DNA of 39,716 bases from Paludibacteraceae bacterium (GTDB lineage: Bacteria; Bacteroidota; Bacteroidia; Bacteroidales; Paludibacteraceae), in assembly GCA_017464475.1 (NCBI GenBank), contig JAFTZQ010000001.1:1-39716 (forward strand). Direction: 5' to 3'. Within the stretch, counting starts at the first letter, position 1. Every line of letters begins with the position of its first letter. A program made the position numbers and the translations under genes. A model generated the notes under the pieces. It saw only the letters and a list, made by a program, of their open reading frames with translations, did not search any database and had not been told where the DNA came from. Positions 31,534-38,625 of the stretch are shown here, in pieces.

Positions 31534-33069
31534 TTTCGTCGCGTCTTCCAGCTTGCCCATCATCGCAAACATGAAGATAGCGGCAATCAGGCACACGCCG
31601 ATGAACACGCTCCAAACGAGCCACAACGGCAGACTGCCCCAGAGGAAACCGCCCACGGAAACAAGGAAATTACCCAGCGCAGTAGCTACAAACCAGCCAC
31701 CCATCATCATTCCTTTGTATTGCGGAGGTGCCACTTTGCTGACGAACGAAATACCCATCGGGCTAAGCAGTAACTCACCGAAAGTGAGTACCAAATATGT
31801 CAAAATCAGCACATTGGCATTGACGAATGTACCTTCGCCGGCAACGCGTGCCAACTCTTGCTCTGCCGGACTCAACAGCCCAACTGAACAGAATGCCATT
31901 ACCGCATAAGCTGCTGCGGCTACCAACATACCATAGGCGATCTTACGCGGAGCACTCGGCTCTTTGCCTTTCTTCGCCAACGCACCGAAAATAGCCATGC
32001 TCACCGGAGTCAGAGCTACTACGTAGAACGGGTTGAATTGTTGGAAAATAGGAGCGGAAATGCCCAACTCTGCCGGGTGGCTGAGATATTTATAAGCCAG
32101 CGCACCAATCACAGCGATACCCACGCAGCTCCAGATCGTCTTCGCTTTGCGGCTGCCTTCGCCGAAAATACCGAACAGCGCATACACCAGAATAGCTACC
32201 AATACCAAGTTGATGATATCAAATGCCATCGTTTGAACCCCCGTCACAACCGGGTTCACAAACTCATTGGCGAAATAAGTCAGCGTCAGACCGTTCTGGT
32301 GGAATGCCATCCAGAAGAACAGCACAACGGCGAACACCAGACACAGCGCCACGATACGTTTCTTGGTCTGCTCCGGAGTCAGCGTCTCTACTTTCTGACC
32401 GCTCGCTGCCGCTTGTTTGGCGGTGTTCTCCACGTGTTTGAACCAAGGACGGCAAGCATAATAGATCGCGATACTCAATACCAGCGAAGCGCAGGCTACC
32501 GCGAACGCGAAATGGTAACTGTCATTGACGCTCACACCCAGTGAATCCTGAGCCCACGCCATGATCTTCACAGCTGCCGTCGGAGCGAACATAGCGCCGA
32601 TATTGATTGCCATATAGAACAGAGAGAAGGCTGCATCGCGGCGGTCGGCATACTGCGGATCGTCATACAGATTACCCACCATCACTTGCAAGTTTCCTTT
32701 GAAAAGACCCGTTCCGAAACTGATCAGCACCAGCGCAGCGATCATGCCTGTCATCGCCACAGCCGTACTGCCGCTCTCTACGCCACCCATCGGAAGCGCC
32801 AGAAGCACGTAGCCCAGAAACATAATGATAATTCCGATCGTCACGCATTTGCCGTAACCGATCTTGTCAGCTACGATACCGCCGATCAGCGGCAGAAAAT
32901 ACACAAATGCCAAAAAAGTGGAATAAATAGCACCTGCGGCAGAAGCCGACAAACCAAAATTAGCGCGCAGGAACAGCGCAAAAACGGCTAACATCGTGTA
33001 GTAGCCGAAGCGTTCGCCCGTGTTGGCCAACGCCAGAGCAAAAAGCCCTTTAGGTTGATTCTTAAACAT
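31531..33069 (-). CDS. POT/PTR2-family proton-dependent oligopeptide transporter
   Basis: 512-aa major facilitator of the proton-coupled oligopeptide transporter family, importing di- and tripeptides across the inner membrane. About 12-14 helices. The family ExxERFxYY motif in helix 1 appears as NTGERFGYY (16-24); the first acidic residue is Asn16, as is usual in Bacteroidetes members. Other matching stretches are YFLPLIGGIVADKIGYGK and LITFGTGLFKGN-like LISFGTGLFKGNLQVMVGN. Length is normal. Substrate range cannot be read from the sequence. Lies 77 bp downstream of ilvE. Confidence 0.92.
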   Translation of the reverse strand: MFKNQPKGLFALALANTGERFGYYTMLAVFALFLRANFGLSASAAGAIYSTFLAFVYFLPLIGGIVADKIGYGKCVTIGIIIMFLGYVLLALPMGGVESGSTAVAMTGMIAALVLISFGTGLFKGNLQVMVGNLYDDPQYADRRDAAFSLFYMAINIGAMFAPTAAVKIMAWAQDSLGVSVNDSYHFAFAVACASLVLSIAIYYACRPWFKHVENTAKQAAASGQKVETLTPEQTKKRIVALCLVFAVVLFFWMAFHQNGLTLTYFANEFVNPVVTGVQTMAFDIINLVLVAILVYALFGIFGEGSRKAKTIWSCVGIAVIGALAYKYLSHPAELGISAPIFQQFNPFYVVALTPVSMAIFGALAKKGKEPSAPRKIAYGMLVAAAAYAVMAFCSVGLLSPAEQELARVAGEGTFVNANVLILTYLVLTFGELLLSPMGISFVSKVAPPQYKGMMMGGWFVATALGNFLVSVGGFLWGSLPLWLVWSVFIGVCLIAAIFMFAMMGKLEDATK

Positions 33070-33114
33070 AATTCAATTTATTTAATTTTTCATTTTCTCA
33101 TTTTTCCATTTGTT

Positions 33115-33148
33115 CTCCCTCCCTTGAGGGGAGGGACGGGGTGGGGTT
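33115..33148. repeat. Family B palindrome (B2) abutting the ilvE stop codon
   Basis: CCCTCCC-TTGAG-GGGAGGG core followed by ACGGGGTGGGG. It begins at the TAA of ilvE on the coding strand; the rest of the ilvE-POT gap is AT-rich. Confidence 0.85.
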
Positions 33149-34187
33149 ATTCAATTACCTCACACCATCCATGTCTGTCCTCCGCCCGTCCGTACTGAAT
33201 ATCCTTCAGCGAGTGGTACAAATCTGTCAGTATTGGTTCCGGCTGGTCGCTCAGGTGGTAAATCTTATTCTTCTCCGGGTCAATTACTTTGTCGATCGGA
33301 CTGATCACACAAGCCGTTCCGCAAGCGGCTGCCTCACTCATCTGCTCCAACTCCTCCAGCCGTATATGCCGCCGCGTCACTTTATAACCCTTATCACGCG
33401 CCAATGTCATCAGACTGTCATTCGTGATACTCGGCAGAATTGCACTACTCCGCGGTGTCAGGTACTCGATCTCTGACGGCTGATGGCTGACAGCTGAAAG
33501 CTTCTTAATCCCAATAAAATTCGCCGCGCTGCACTCATCGATATACCGATGATATTTGGCGTCGAGGAACAGACAATCCATTCCTTGCGCGTGCGCCGGT
33601 TCTGTCGCGCGGAACGATGAAGCATAATTGCCTCCGACCTTGAAAGTACCCGTTCCGTAAGGAGCCGCCCTGTCCACATGCCGGTTCACTACAAACGTCG
33701 TGCAATGGAACTTACCCGGATAGTACGGACCAATCGGCGAAGGAATGACGATAAACTCAAAATCCCTGCCCGGTCCCACACCCAGACGAGGCGTCGTGCC
33801 AATCAGCAGCGGACGAAAATAGAGCGTTGCACCGGTTCCGTAAGGCGGAACAAAATCCATATTCTTCTCCAGCGCCAAATGAATCGCTTTGCCGAAAATC
33901 TCCTCCGGCACAGGAGCCATATACAGCCCCTCTGCGCTTCGTGCCATTCGTTTCGCATTCTCGCGCCAGCGGAAAATACGGATCTTCCCGTCCACTCCGC
34001 GGAATGCTTTCAACCCCTCAAAAGCCTCTTGTCCGTATTGCAGACAAGTAGCCGATACATGCAAATGCAAAAACTTGTCCTTCGTGGCGTACGGTTCTTC
34101 CCACACGCCCTCATGGTATGCCGACCGGACTATATAATCCGGTTCGGTATAATGAAATCCTAATTTACTCCAATCAATCTCTTTCAT
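33147..34187 (-). CDS. ilvE: Branched-chain amino acid aminotransferase
   Basis: 346-aa fold-type IV PLP aminotransferase that makes or degrades Val, Leu and Ile by transamination with 2-oxoglutarate/Glu. Family motifs: LFLDAKYHRYIDECSAANF, GTGTFKVGGNYASS with PLP lysine near 183, RHIRLEELEQMSEAAACGTA and the start MKEIDWSKLGF. ATG at 34187 was chosen over the TTG one codon earlier. In the usually short turn IGIKxxxYLTP there is an extra SAVSHQPSE, encoded by a family C heptamer repeat (about residues 229-239). The active-site lysine lies well before it, so the enzyme is probably functional. Confidence 0.95.
   Translation of the reverse strand: MKEIDWSKLGFHYTEPDYIVRSAYHEGVWEEPYATKDKFLHLHVSATCLQYGQEAFEGLKAFRGVDGKIRIFRWRENAKRMARSAEGLYMAPVPEEIFGKAIHLALEKNMDFVPPYGTGATLYFRPLLIGTTPRLGVGPGRDFEFIVIPSPIGPYYPGKFHCTTFVVNRHVDRAAPYGTGTFKVGGNYASSFRATEPAHAQGMDCLFLDAKYHRYIDECSAANFIGIKKLSAVSHQPSEIEYLTPRSSAILPSITNDSLMTLARDKGYKVTRRHIRLEELEQMSEAAACGTACVISPIDKVIDPEKNKIYHLSDQPEPILTDLYHSLKDIQYGRAEDRHGWCEVIE
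33471..33503 (+). repeat. Family C heptamer array in frame in ilvE
   Basis: CTGACGG, CTGATGG, CTGACAG, CTGAAAG on the plus strand. The coding strand is stop-free and reads KLSAVSHQPSE, extra relative to the usual ilvE turn. Confidence 0.85.
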
Positions 34188-34190
34188 CAA

Positions 34191-34238
34191 TTCTCAAATC
34201 TTCAAATCTTCAAATTTTCAAATCTTCAAATCTTCAAA
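34191..34238. repeat. Family D octamer array at the wbqC 3' end
   Basis: ATTTGAAG units on the minus strand. They encode the last residues of WbqC (FEDLKI), supply its TGA (34218-34220) and run to the ilvE ATG. Confidence 0.85.
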
Positions 34239-34736
34239 CAGCGTGTCCAGCACGCTCAACTCCGTTTGCCACGGATGTTTGTCTGTCCAAATCTGTCCGC
34301 TCCAGTCCTCTGTGCGCTCTGACGGCTGAAAGCTGACAGCTGAAGGCTTCTGCTTTTTAAGCAGAGAGGCAATCGTCGCGTTCAGCTCGTCATTCAGGTC
34401 TATCAGCCATTTGTACTCGCGTTCGTAGAACGGCTTCAGGTAGTCCGCGAAATACATGAAATACGGCGTGTGTTGGTAGGCACTGACGAGCGTGATCCAG
34501 TGTTGGTGTTGCCATCGCGTCTGGTAACTGATCTCGATGTCTCGCGTGAGCTGTTTGTGCTCCACTTTCTTCACCGGTATCGTCAGCCGCACCAACGCGT
34601 CTTTGGCGTCTCTTATAATCGCCCGGTTGCGGAACGTCTGTTTCTCAAACGTCTCCATCTGTTCGATTGTCGCCGGTTCGCGCATCAGCGCTTCCATGTA
34701 CGACAAGGGCGGCAAATATGCAGTCGGTAGAATCAA
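34218..34736 (-). CDS. WbqC family protein
   Basis: 172-aa member of the WbqC-like family (role in polysaccharide or cell-envelope biogenesis suspected, not established). The N-terminus ILPTAYLPPLSYMEAL, the block LTIPVKKVEHKQLTRDIEIS and the C-terminal KHPWQTELSVLDTLFEDL fit the family. Somewhat shorter than usual (about 200). No ATG is available; TTG at 34736 fits the conserved start. Residues about 129-140 (PSAVSFQPSE) come from a family C heptamer repeat. The last six codons and the stop come from a family D octamer array, so the native C-terminus seems replaced. Follows lepB as in other Bacteroidales. Confidence 0.8.
   Translation of the reverse strand: MILPTAYLPPLSYMEALMREPATIEQMETFEKQTFRNRAIIRDAKDALVRLTIPVKKVEHKQLTRDIEISYQTRWQHQHWITLVSAYQHTPYFMYFADYLKPFYEREYKWLIDLNDELNATIASLLKKQKPSAVSFQPSERTEDWSGQIWTDKHPWQTELSVLDTLFEDLKI
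34317..34350 (+). repeat. Family C heptamer array in frame in wbqC
   Basis: CTGACGG, CTGAAAG, CTGACAG, CTGAAGG on the plus strand. The coding strand reads KPSAVSFQPSE, stop-free. Confidence 0.85.
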
Positions 34737-34743
34737 TTCAACA

Positions 34744-34903
34744 ATGTTTTTTGTGTTTATGTCTTTAAAATGCTTTTACTCTTTAGAGTTTGGAATTTGA
34801 TGATAAAAGTTATCTGGGAGTTTACTCACAAGTAAGTTTTATTAGCAAATTTCAATTAAGCGAAGCTTTAAAGCATTTTAAAGGGTTTTTATTGTTTTTT
34901 TCT
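34744..34903 (+). repeat. Family A structured repeat, copy A7
   Basis: Full copy between lepB and wbqC. Closing stem CTTTAAAATGCTTT with AAAGCATTTTAAAG. Hairpins: ACTCT-TT-AGAGT (34778-34789), a GATAAAAGTTA/TAAGTTTTATT arm with GAGT-TT-ACTC, and AAGC-GAA-GCTT. It ends 13 bp from the lepB stop codon. Confidence 0.88.
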
Positions 34904-34915
34904 AAAACTACAGCA

Positions 34916-36361
34916 CTATCTCTTCGCTCCTCTGCCAATCCTGTCCCAACGGATACTGTGCTTGTCTTTATCCAGACTCAGCCAGATAAACACAGGACGT
35001 CCGACAATATGATCCTCCGGCACAAATCCCCAATAACGGCTGTCCGCGCTGTTATGCCGATTGTCGCCTTGCATCCAGTAATAATCCATCTTAAACTCAT
35101 ACTCCTCGCCAATCGCCATCGGCTGGAACTCATACGCCTCTGCGATGCGCTTGTAAACCCAATAATTCTCTTCGGTAATCAGGATCTTGTCGCCCTTCCG
35201 AGGAATATAAATCGGCCCGTAATTGTCCCGCGTCCACTCGTTGTGACCCAACGGATACACGTCTCCGCCTTGTTTCTCCGGCTCAACAACGACTGCCACC
35301 ACATGCGGATTTTTCTCTATCTCTGCCTTCATCGCCTCCGTCAAAGGAAAATGCCATGTCTGCGGATCTACCTGCATTCTGTCTGCCACGCTGATTCCAA
35401 TCTTCTCCAAGTATTTCGCGCCGAACACATGTCCGTCGGTATGCACATAATAATTGAGTTGCAGTCCTTCTTTCCCCGGCTCACGTTGCCACTCTTTGGT
35501 ACTTGGTACTTGGTCACTTAGTCCCTTCGTATAAACGATATTGTCGATTATACGCAAACTGTCTCCCGGCTCACCCACACAACGCTTCACATAGTTCTCC
35601 CTGCGGTCCACCGGACGCGTCACAATCTCGCCGAACACATCCTTGCGACTATTGATCAACTCCTCGCCGTAGTAATGTTTCAACGTGTAATAATCCGGAT
35701 TTTGCATCTTCGTGCAAACCGTGTCTCCGGCAGGAAAATTGAATACCACAATATCGCCTTTCTGCGGACTCGTCCAACCTGCCAAACGCTTGTACTCCCA
35801 ATGAGGCCAATCTAAATAACTCTTTCCGCCGCCCAGCCATTCCGGCATCGTGTGTTGCACCAGCGGCATACTCAGCGGAGTCTGCGGAACTCTCGCGCCG
35901 TAAGCCATCTTGCTCACGTACAGAAAATCGCCCACACGCAAACTCTTCTCCAGACTCGAACTCGGAATCTGGTAATTTTGGAAAATATACAGATTGATGA
36001 AATACACCGCCACCAGCGCAAACACAATCGCGTCTATCCAACTAAACAAAGTGTACAGAAACGCATTCCCCTTCTGCGCCTTTTCTCCCTTCGTCCCCGG
36101 TGACTTTTCTCCCTCCCTTGAGGGGAGGGACGGGGTGGGGTTATTAGGGTCTTCCGGCTTATATTTCTTCCACCAGCTGTAGTTGATATACTTGGTCGTG
36201 AATGCGTCCACGATCAGCGGCAGCAGCACTAACCACCCTAAACTCTTCCAGTCGCCCCATGCGACCCAAATAACGAACGCCACATACAGCGTTCCCCATA
36301 TTCCTGCGCGAATCCATCCGCCGCGCGTCACTTCCGATATTCTGTCCTTGAAACTTTTCAT
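34916..36361 (-). CDS. lepB: Signal peptidase I
   Basis: 481-aa type I signal peptidase of the long Bacteroidales form, cleaving signal peptides of exported proteins at the inner membrane. Two or more N-terminal membrane helices (about 20-55 and 100-130). The catalytic Ser136 lies in IPSSSLEKSLRVGDFLYV and the Lys259 base in NYVKRCVGEPGDSL; the C-terminal box MQGDNRHNSADSRYWGFVP is intact. Start at the ATG (36361), as the upstream TTG is less likely. Between the N-terminal helices, about residues 74-84 (PTPSLPSREGE) derive from a family B palindrome, and QVPSTKEW near 284 comes from a CAAGTAC heptamer repeat. Located downstream of dapB, as is common in the order. Confidence 0.95.
   Translation of the reverse strand: MKSFKDRISEVTRGGWIRAGIWGTLYVAFVIWVAWGDWKSLGWLVLLPLIVDAFTTKYINYSWWKKYKPEDPNNPTPSLPSREGEKSPGTKGEKAQKGNAFLYTLFSWIDAIVFALVAVYFINLYIFQNYQIPSSSLEKSLRVGDFLYVSKMAYGARVPQTPLSMPLVQHTMPEWLGGGKSYLDWPHWEYKRLAGWTSPQKGDIVVFNFPAGDTVCTKMQNPDYYTLKHYYGEELINSRKDVFGEIVTRPVDRRENYVKRCVGEPGDSLRIIDNIVYTKGLSDQVPSTKEWQREPGKEGLQLNYYVHTDGHVFGAKYLEKIGISVADRMQVDPQTWHFPLTEAMKAEIEKNPHVVAVVVEPEKQGGDVYPLGHNEWTRDNYGPIYIPRKGDKILITEENYWVYKRIAEAYEFQPMAIGEEYEFKMDYYWMQGDNRHNSADSRYWGFVPEDHIVGRPVFIWLSLDKDKHSIRWDRIGRGAKR
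35495..35520. repeat. CAAGTAC-type heptamer repeat inside lepB
   Basis: Plus strand TTGGTACTTGGTACTTGG; two to three 7-bp units in frame, encoding SDQVPSTKEW in a non-catalytic stretch. Confidence 0.6.
36109..36142. repeat. Family B palindrome (B3) in lepB
   Basis: CCCTCCC-TTGAG-GGGAGGG core followed by ACGGGGTGGGG, nearly identical to B2. In frame, encoding NPTPSLPSREGE. Confidence 0.88.
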
Positions 36362-36371
36362 CTCACACAAT

Positions 36372-36486
36372 ATTCATTAATCATTAATCACTAATCATTA
36401 TTCAATATTCATTATTCATTAATCTTTGTTTTCTTTATTCCTTTCACCTTTCACCTTTCACTTTTCACCTTTCACCTTTCACCTTT
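36372..36486. repeat. Tandem heptamer arrays between dapB and lepB
   Basis: Imperfect ATTCATTA/ATCATTA units (about 36372-36425) followed by six or more CTTTCAC units (about 36441-36485). Confidence 0.8.
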
Positions 36487-36496
36487 TTCCTCTTAA

Positions 36497-36551
36497 AAGG
36501 GGGTGATAAGGGGGTGATAAGGGGGTGATTAGGGGGTGATTAGGGGGTTAT
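36497..36551. repeat. Five-copy 11-bp tandem repeat
   Basis: AAGGGGGTGAT three times, TAGGGGGTGAT, TAGGGGGTTAT. G-rich on the plus strand. The sequence on to the dapB stop (36595) shows nothing else. Confidence 0.85.
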
Positions 36552-36594
36552 TCAGCACTCATTACTATGAGACAAACCCATCTCCTCCTCCTGC

Positions 36595-37362
36595 TTAACC
36601 CACAATCTTTTCCGCCGCTAAAACAGCTCCCAAAGCAAATCCTCTGCGACCTTTAGCGATATGTGTAATGACGATCGTATCTTCCTCGCTGTCCCATGTC
36701 ACCTCGTGCGTCCCAGGCACTTCTCCCTCGCGAACCGACTCAATGGGAACCTTAATTCCCTCTCTCATCTCCCTCTCTTGGCTCCCTCTCTTGAGGAGAG
36801 GGCGGGAGGTGAGGTTTGTAATTTGCTCTGCTAACGTCTTTGCCGTTCCGCTCGGCTTGTCCAACTTGTGTATATGGTGGATCTCTTTGATACTCGGCGT
36901 ATAACCTTCACTCTTTTCTCCCTCTCTTGAGGAGAGGGTCGGGGTGAGGTTTTTCATTTGCTCTGCAAGGAACTTGTTCAACTCAAAGAATATATTCACT
37001 CCCACGGAATAGTTACTGCTCCACACCAGCATCACTTTGCCTGTTTCGTCTTTCACAATGACTTTGTTGGAACTCTCTTCTATCTTCCATTCTCCCTTTC
37101 TTGGCTCCCTCCCTTGAGGGGAGGGCGGGGGGAGAGGTTGCCATCCCGTCGTTCCGCACACTACCGGAACGCCTTGCGCCCACGCGCGCAAAATATTGTC
37201 CTTCGCCGTAGCCGGCGTAGTAAACTCAATCGCCACATCTGCGTCCTTCAAGTCAAACGCATCGCCGACATCAATCCGCGCCACGATTTCATGTCCTCTG
37301 CTTCGAGCCACATCTTCTATCATGTGCCCCATCTTCCCATATCCGATAATTGCTATTTTCAT
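36595..37362 (-). CDS. dapB: 4-hydroxy-tetrahydrodipicolinate reductase with three palindrome insertions
   Basis: 255-aa DapB (259 aa if the ATG at 37374 is used), an NAD(P)H-dependent step of lysine and diaminopimelate synthesis. Motifs intact: nucleotide-binding IAIIGYGKMG, EFTTPATA, VPVVCGTTGW, catalytic HHIHKLDKPSGTAKTLAE, and SVREGEVPGTHEV with C-terminal RRGFALGAVLAAEKI. Three stretches are foreign to the family and encoded by family B palindromes: about residues 76-90 (PPPSPQGREPRKGEW), 138-148 (LTPTLSSREGE) and 183-198 (RPLLKRGSQEREMREG), each between conserved blocks. First gene of the operon, 60 bp after its own promoter. Probably functional, since every conserved block is intact. 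Confidence 0.93.
   Translation of the reverse strand: MKIAIIGYGKMGHMIEDVARSRGHEIVARIDVGDAFDLKDADVAIEFTTPATAKDNILRAWAQGVPVVCGTTGWQPLPPPSPQGREPRKGEWKIEESSNKVIVKDETGKVMLVWSSNYSVGVNIFFELNKFLAEQMKNLTPTLSSREGEKSEGYTPSIKEIHHIHKLDKPSGTAKTLAEQITNLTSRPLLKRGSQEREMREGIKVPIESVREGEVPGTHEVTWDSEEDTIVITHIAKGRRGFALGAVLAAEKIVG
36769..36814. repeat. Family B palindrome, long form (B4) in dapB
   Basis: CTCCCTCTCTTGG followed by CCCTCTC-TTGAG-GAGAGGG and CGGGAGGTGAGG. The long form is shared with B6. In frame, but read in a different frame from B1, B3 and B5. Confidence 0.85.
36918..36949. repeat. Family B palindrome (B5) in dapB
   Basis: CCCTCTC-TTGAG-GAGAGGG followed by TCGGGGTGAGG. In frame; the coding strand reads NLTPTLSSREGE, nearly the same peptide as B1. 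Confidence 0.88.
37092..37137. repeat. Family B palindrome, long form (B6) in dapB
   Basis: CTCCCTTTCTTGG followed by CCCTCCC-TTGAG-GGGAGGG and CGGGGGGAGAGG. In frame, in yet another reading frame (PLPPPSPQGREPRKG). Confidence 0.85.
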
Positions 37363-37429
37363 CTTCCTTTTCATCTTCCTTATTTCGTATATACGTGCGC
37401 ATATTCACACGTGCGCACAAAATCGGCTA

Positions 37430-37461
37430 CAAATGTACTGCTTTTTTCTGAAATACGCAAA
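37430..37461 (-). promoter_or_regulatory. Bacteroidetes promoter of the dapB operon
   Basis: Minus strand TTTG (plus 37458-37461) and TACATTTG (plus 37430-37437), spacing 20. The predicted leader holds a direct repeat ACGTGCGCA (37393 and 37409 region). Confidence 0.85.
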
Positions 37462-37476
37462 CTATTAACGCAAAAA

Positions 37477-37492
37477 GAGTGCCGAAGCACTC
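37477..37492 (-). terminator. UUCG terminator after the acyltransferase gene
   Basis: Minus strand GAGTGC-TTCG-GCACTC followed by TTTTTG. It separates the acyltransferase transcript from the dapB promoter, which lies just downstream. Confidence 0.85.
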
Positions 37493-37717
37493 CTTTTATC
37501 CCATTTCCGTCAATTTTTCCACATCCAATGTGTCTTTTTTGCCGTAAACTATGTCCAAGACTATCTAGTATTCAAAGGATGGATACTTGTTCTTTTCATA
37601 ATTACCGATTATTAAGATTTCTGCACGGAATCTCGTCGCTATCCTGTCGGTCTATCGTCAGGTATCTTTCCCGTACGTGTCTCGTACGCGGCAAGTACGC
37701 ACAAAACAGAACTATTA
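37493..37717. other. Intergenic stretch after the acyltransferase
   Basis: No gene seen. It contains family E repeat E3 (37630-37686), listed separately, and otherwise unremarkable AT-rich sequence between the acyltransferase stop and its terminator. Confidence 0.6.
37630..37686. repeat. Family E repeat (E3)
   Basis: 57-bp block starting ATCTCGTCGCTATCCTGTCG, about 86 percent identical to E2 by eye, lying between the acyltransferase stop and its terminator. Confidence 0.8.
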
Positions 37718-38368
37718 TTAAGATTGAATAAGTTGATCCCAGCCTTCGACATGTTCTTCCCATGTTATGCCGTTCTTTCTAACCATAGCAGGATTCCCAG
37801 CTATAACAACATTCTCTTCGTTAAAACTCTTGGTCACTACGCTAAATGCACCAACAATTGAATTCTTCGCTATTGTAACACCTTTGGAAATAAATACGTT
37901 CATTCCAACCCAAACATGTTCTCCTATATGCACATCTTTATTGCGGTTAACTACATTTCCATCCATGTCTAAAACAGGATGAAAGTCTGTCGTCCAAAAA
38001 CGAATATTACTCGAAAACAAACAGTCATTACCAACAACAATGGATGAATTGGCACCGGCAAGAAAGCTGGTTCTTCCCTTTTCTCCTCCATTTATATGAA
38101 TATCTTCCCCTAAATGAATAGTAGAATTGTCTCCGCAAAAACTAAACGAAGCATATTTTAAAAAGCAATAATCGCCAATTATCAAAGTTGTGTTTATATA
38201 GCTTGTTATTCTATTCTCAAGATTCTCCCGAATCGTACACCCAACAAGGCGTACGCCGGAGCCTATTTGAAGTTGAACTCCGTATTTCTTCGCTTGTCGC
38301 TTCAAATTGTAAATCTCACGCCAATTTTTAAATTCGCGAATATACCGCCTCGGATGTATTAAAAACAT
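37718..38368 (-). CDS. Hexapeptide-repeat (LbH) acyltransferase
   Basis: 216-aa left-handed beta-helix acyltransferase of the WbbJ/maltose O-acetyltransferase kind. Hexapeptide rungs run through about 50-190 (for example SSIVVGNDCLFSSNI; DVHIGEHVWVGMNVFISKGV; KNSIVGAFSVVTKSF; AGNPAMVRK), ending in the usual GNPA motif. The catalytic His is probably in TTDFHPV. It probably acetylates a surface sugar, as in O-antigen or capsule modification. Base composition is clearly more AT-rich than the dapB operon, which fits horizontal acquisition. It has its own terminator; no good promoter was found upstream. Confidence 0.85.
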   Translation of the reverse strand: MFLIHPRRYIREFKNWREIYNLKRQAKKYGVQLQIGSGVRLVGCTIRENLENRITSYINTTLIIGDYCFLKYASFSFCGDNSTIHLGEDIHINGGEKGRTSFLAGANSSIVVGNDCLFSSNIRFWTTDFHPVLDMDGNVVNRNKDVHIGEHVWVGMNVFISKGVTIAKNSIVGAFSVVTKSFNEENVVIAGNPAMVRKNGITWEEHVEGWDQLIQS

Positions 38369-38397
38369 GTTTTAAAAGAATTTAGTGCATATAAAAC

Positions 38398-38470
38398 GTG
38401 GGCAATTTCGTCCATGTCGTGAGGTCGTGAGAATACCTGAATACCGGACAAAATCGTCCACGCAAAGCGC
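38398..38470. other. Imperfect inverted repeat, otherwise empty intergenic region
   Basis: GTGGGCAATTTCGTCC near 38399 and GGACAAAATCGTCCAC near 38453 are imperfect reverse complements (about 13 of 16). The rest of 38369-38625 shows no gene or promoter that I can support. Confidence 0.4.
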
Positions 38471-38625
38471 AGACGTTTGTTCTTTCTTCGGTATTCTTCT
38501 GTCTTAGAAATTTCTCACGTTTCACGACATTCCGAAATAGCAAACGCTTCTTTTAATCAATATGTTTTAGCGCAACGCTTTGCGCTTGTCTTTCTCCTGT
38601 TTAGCGTCTTAGAGAGGGACGTGTA

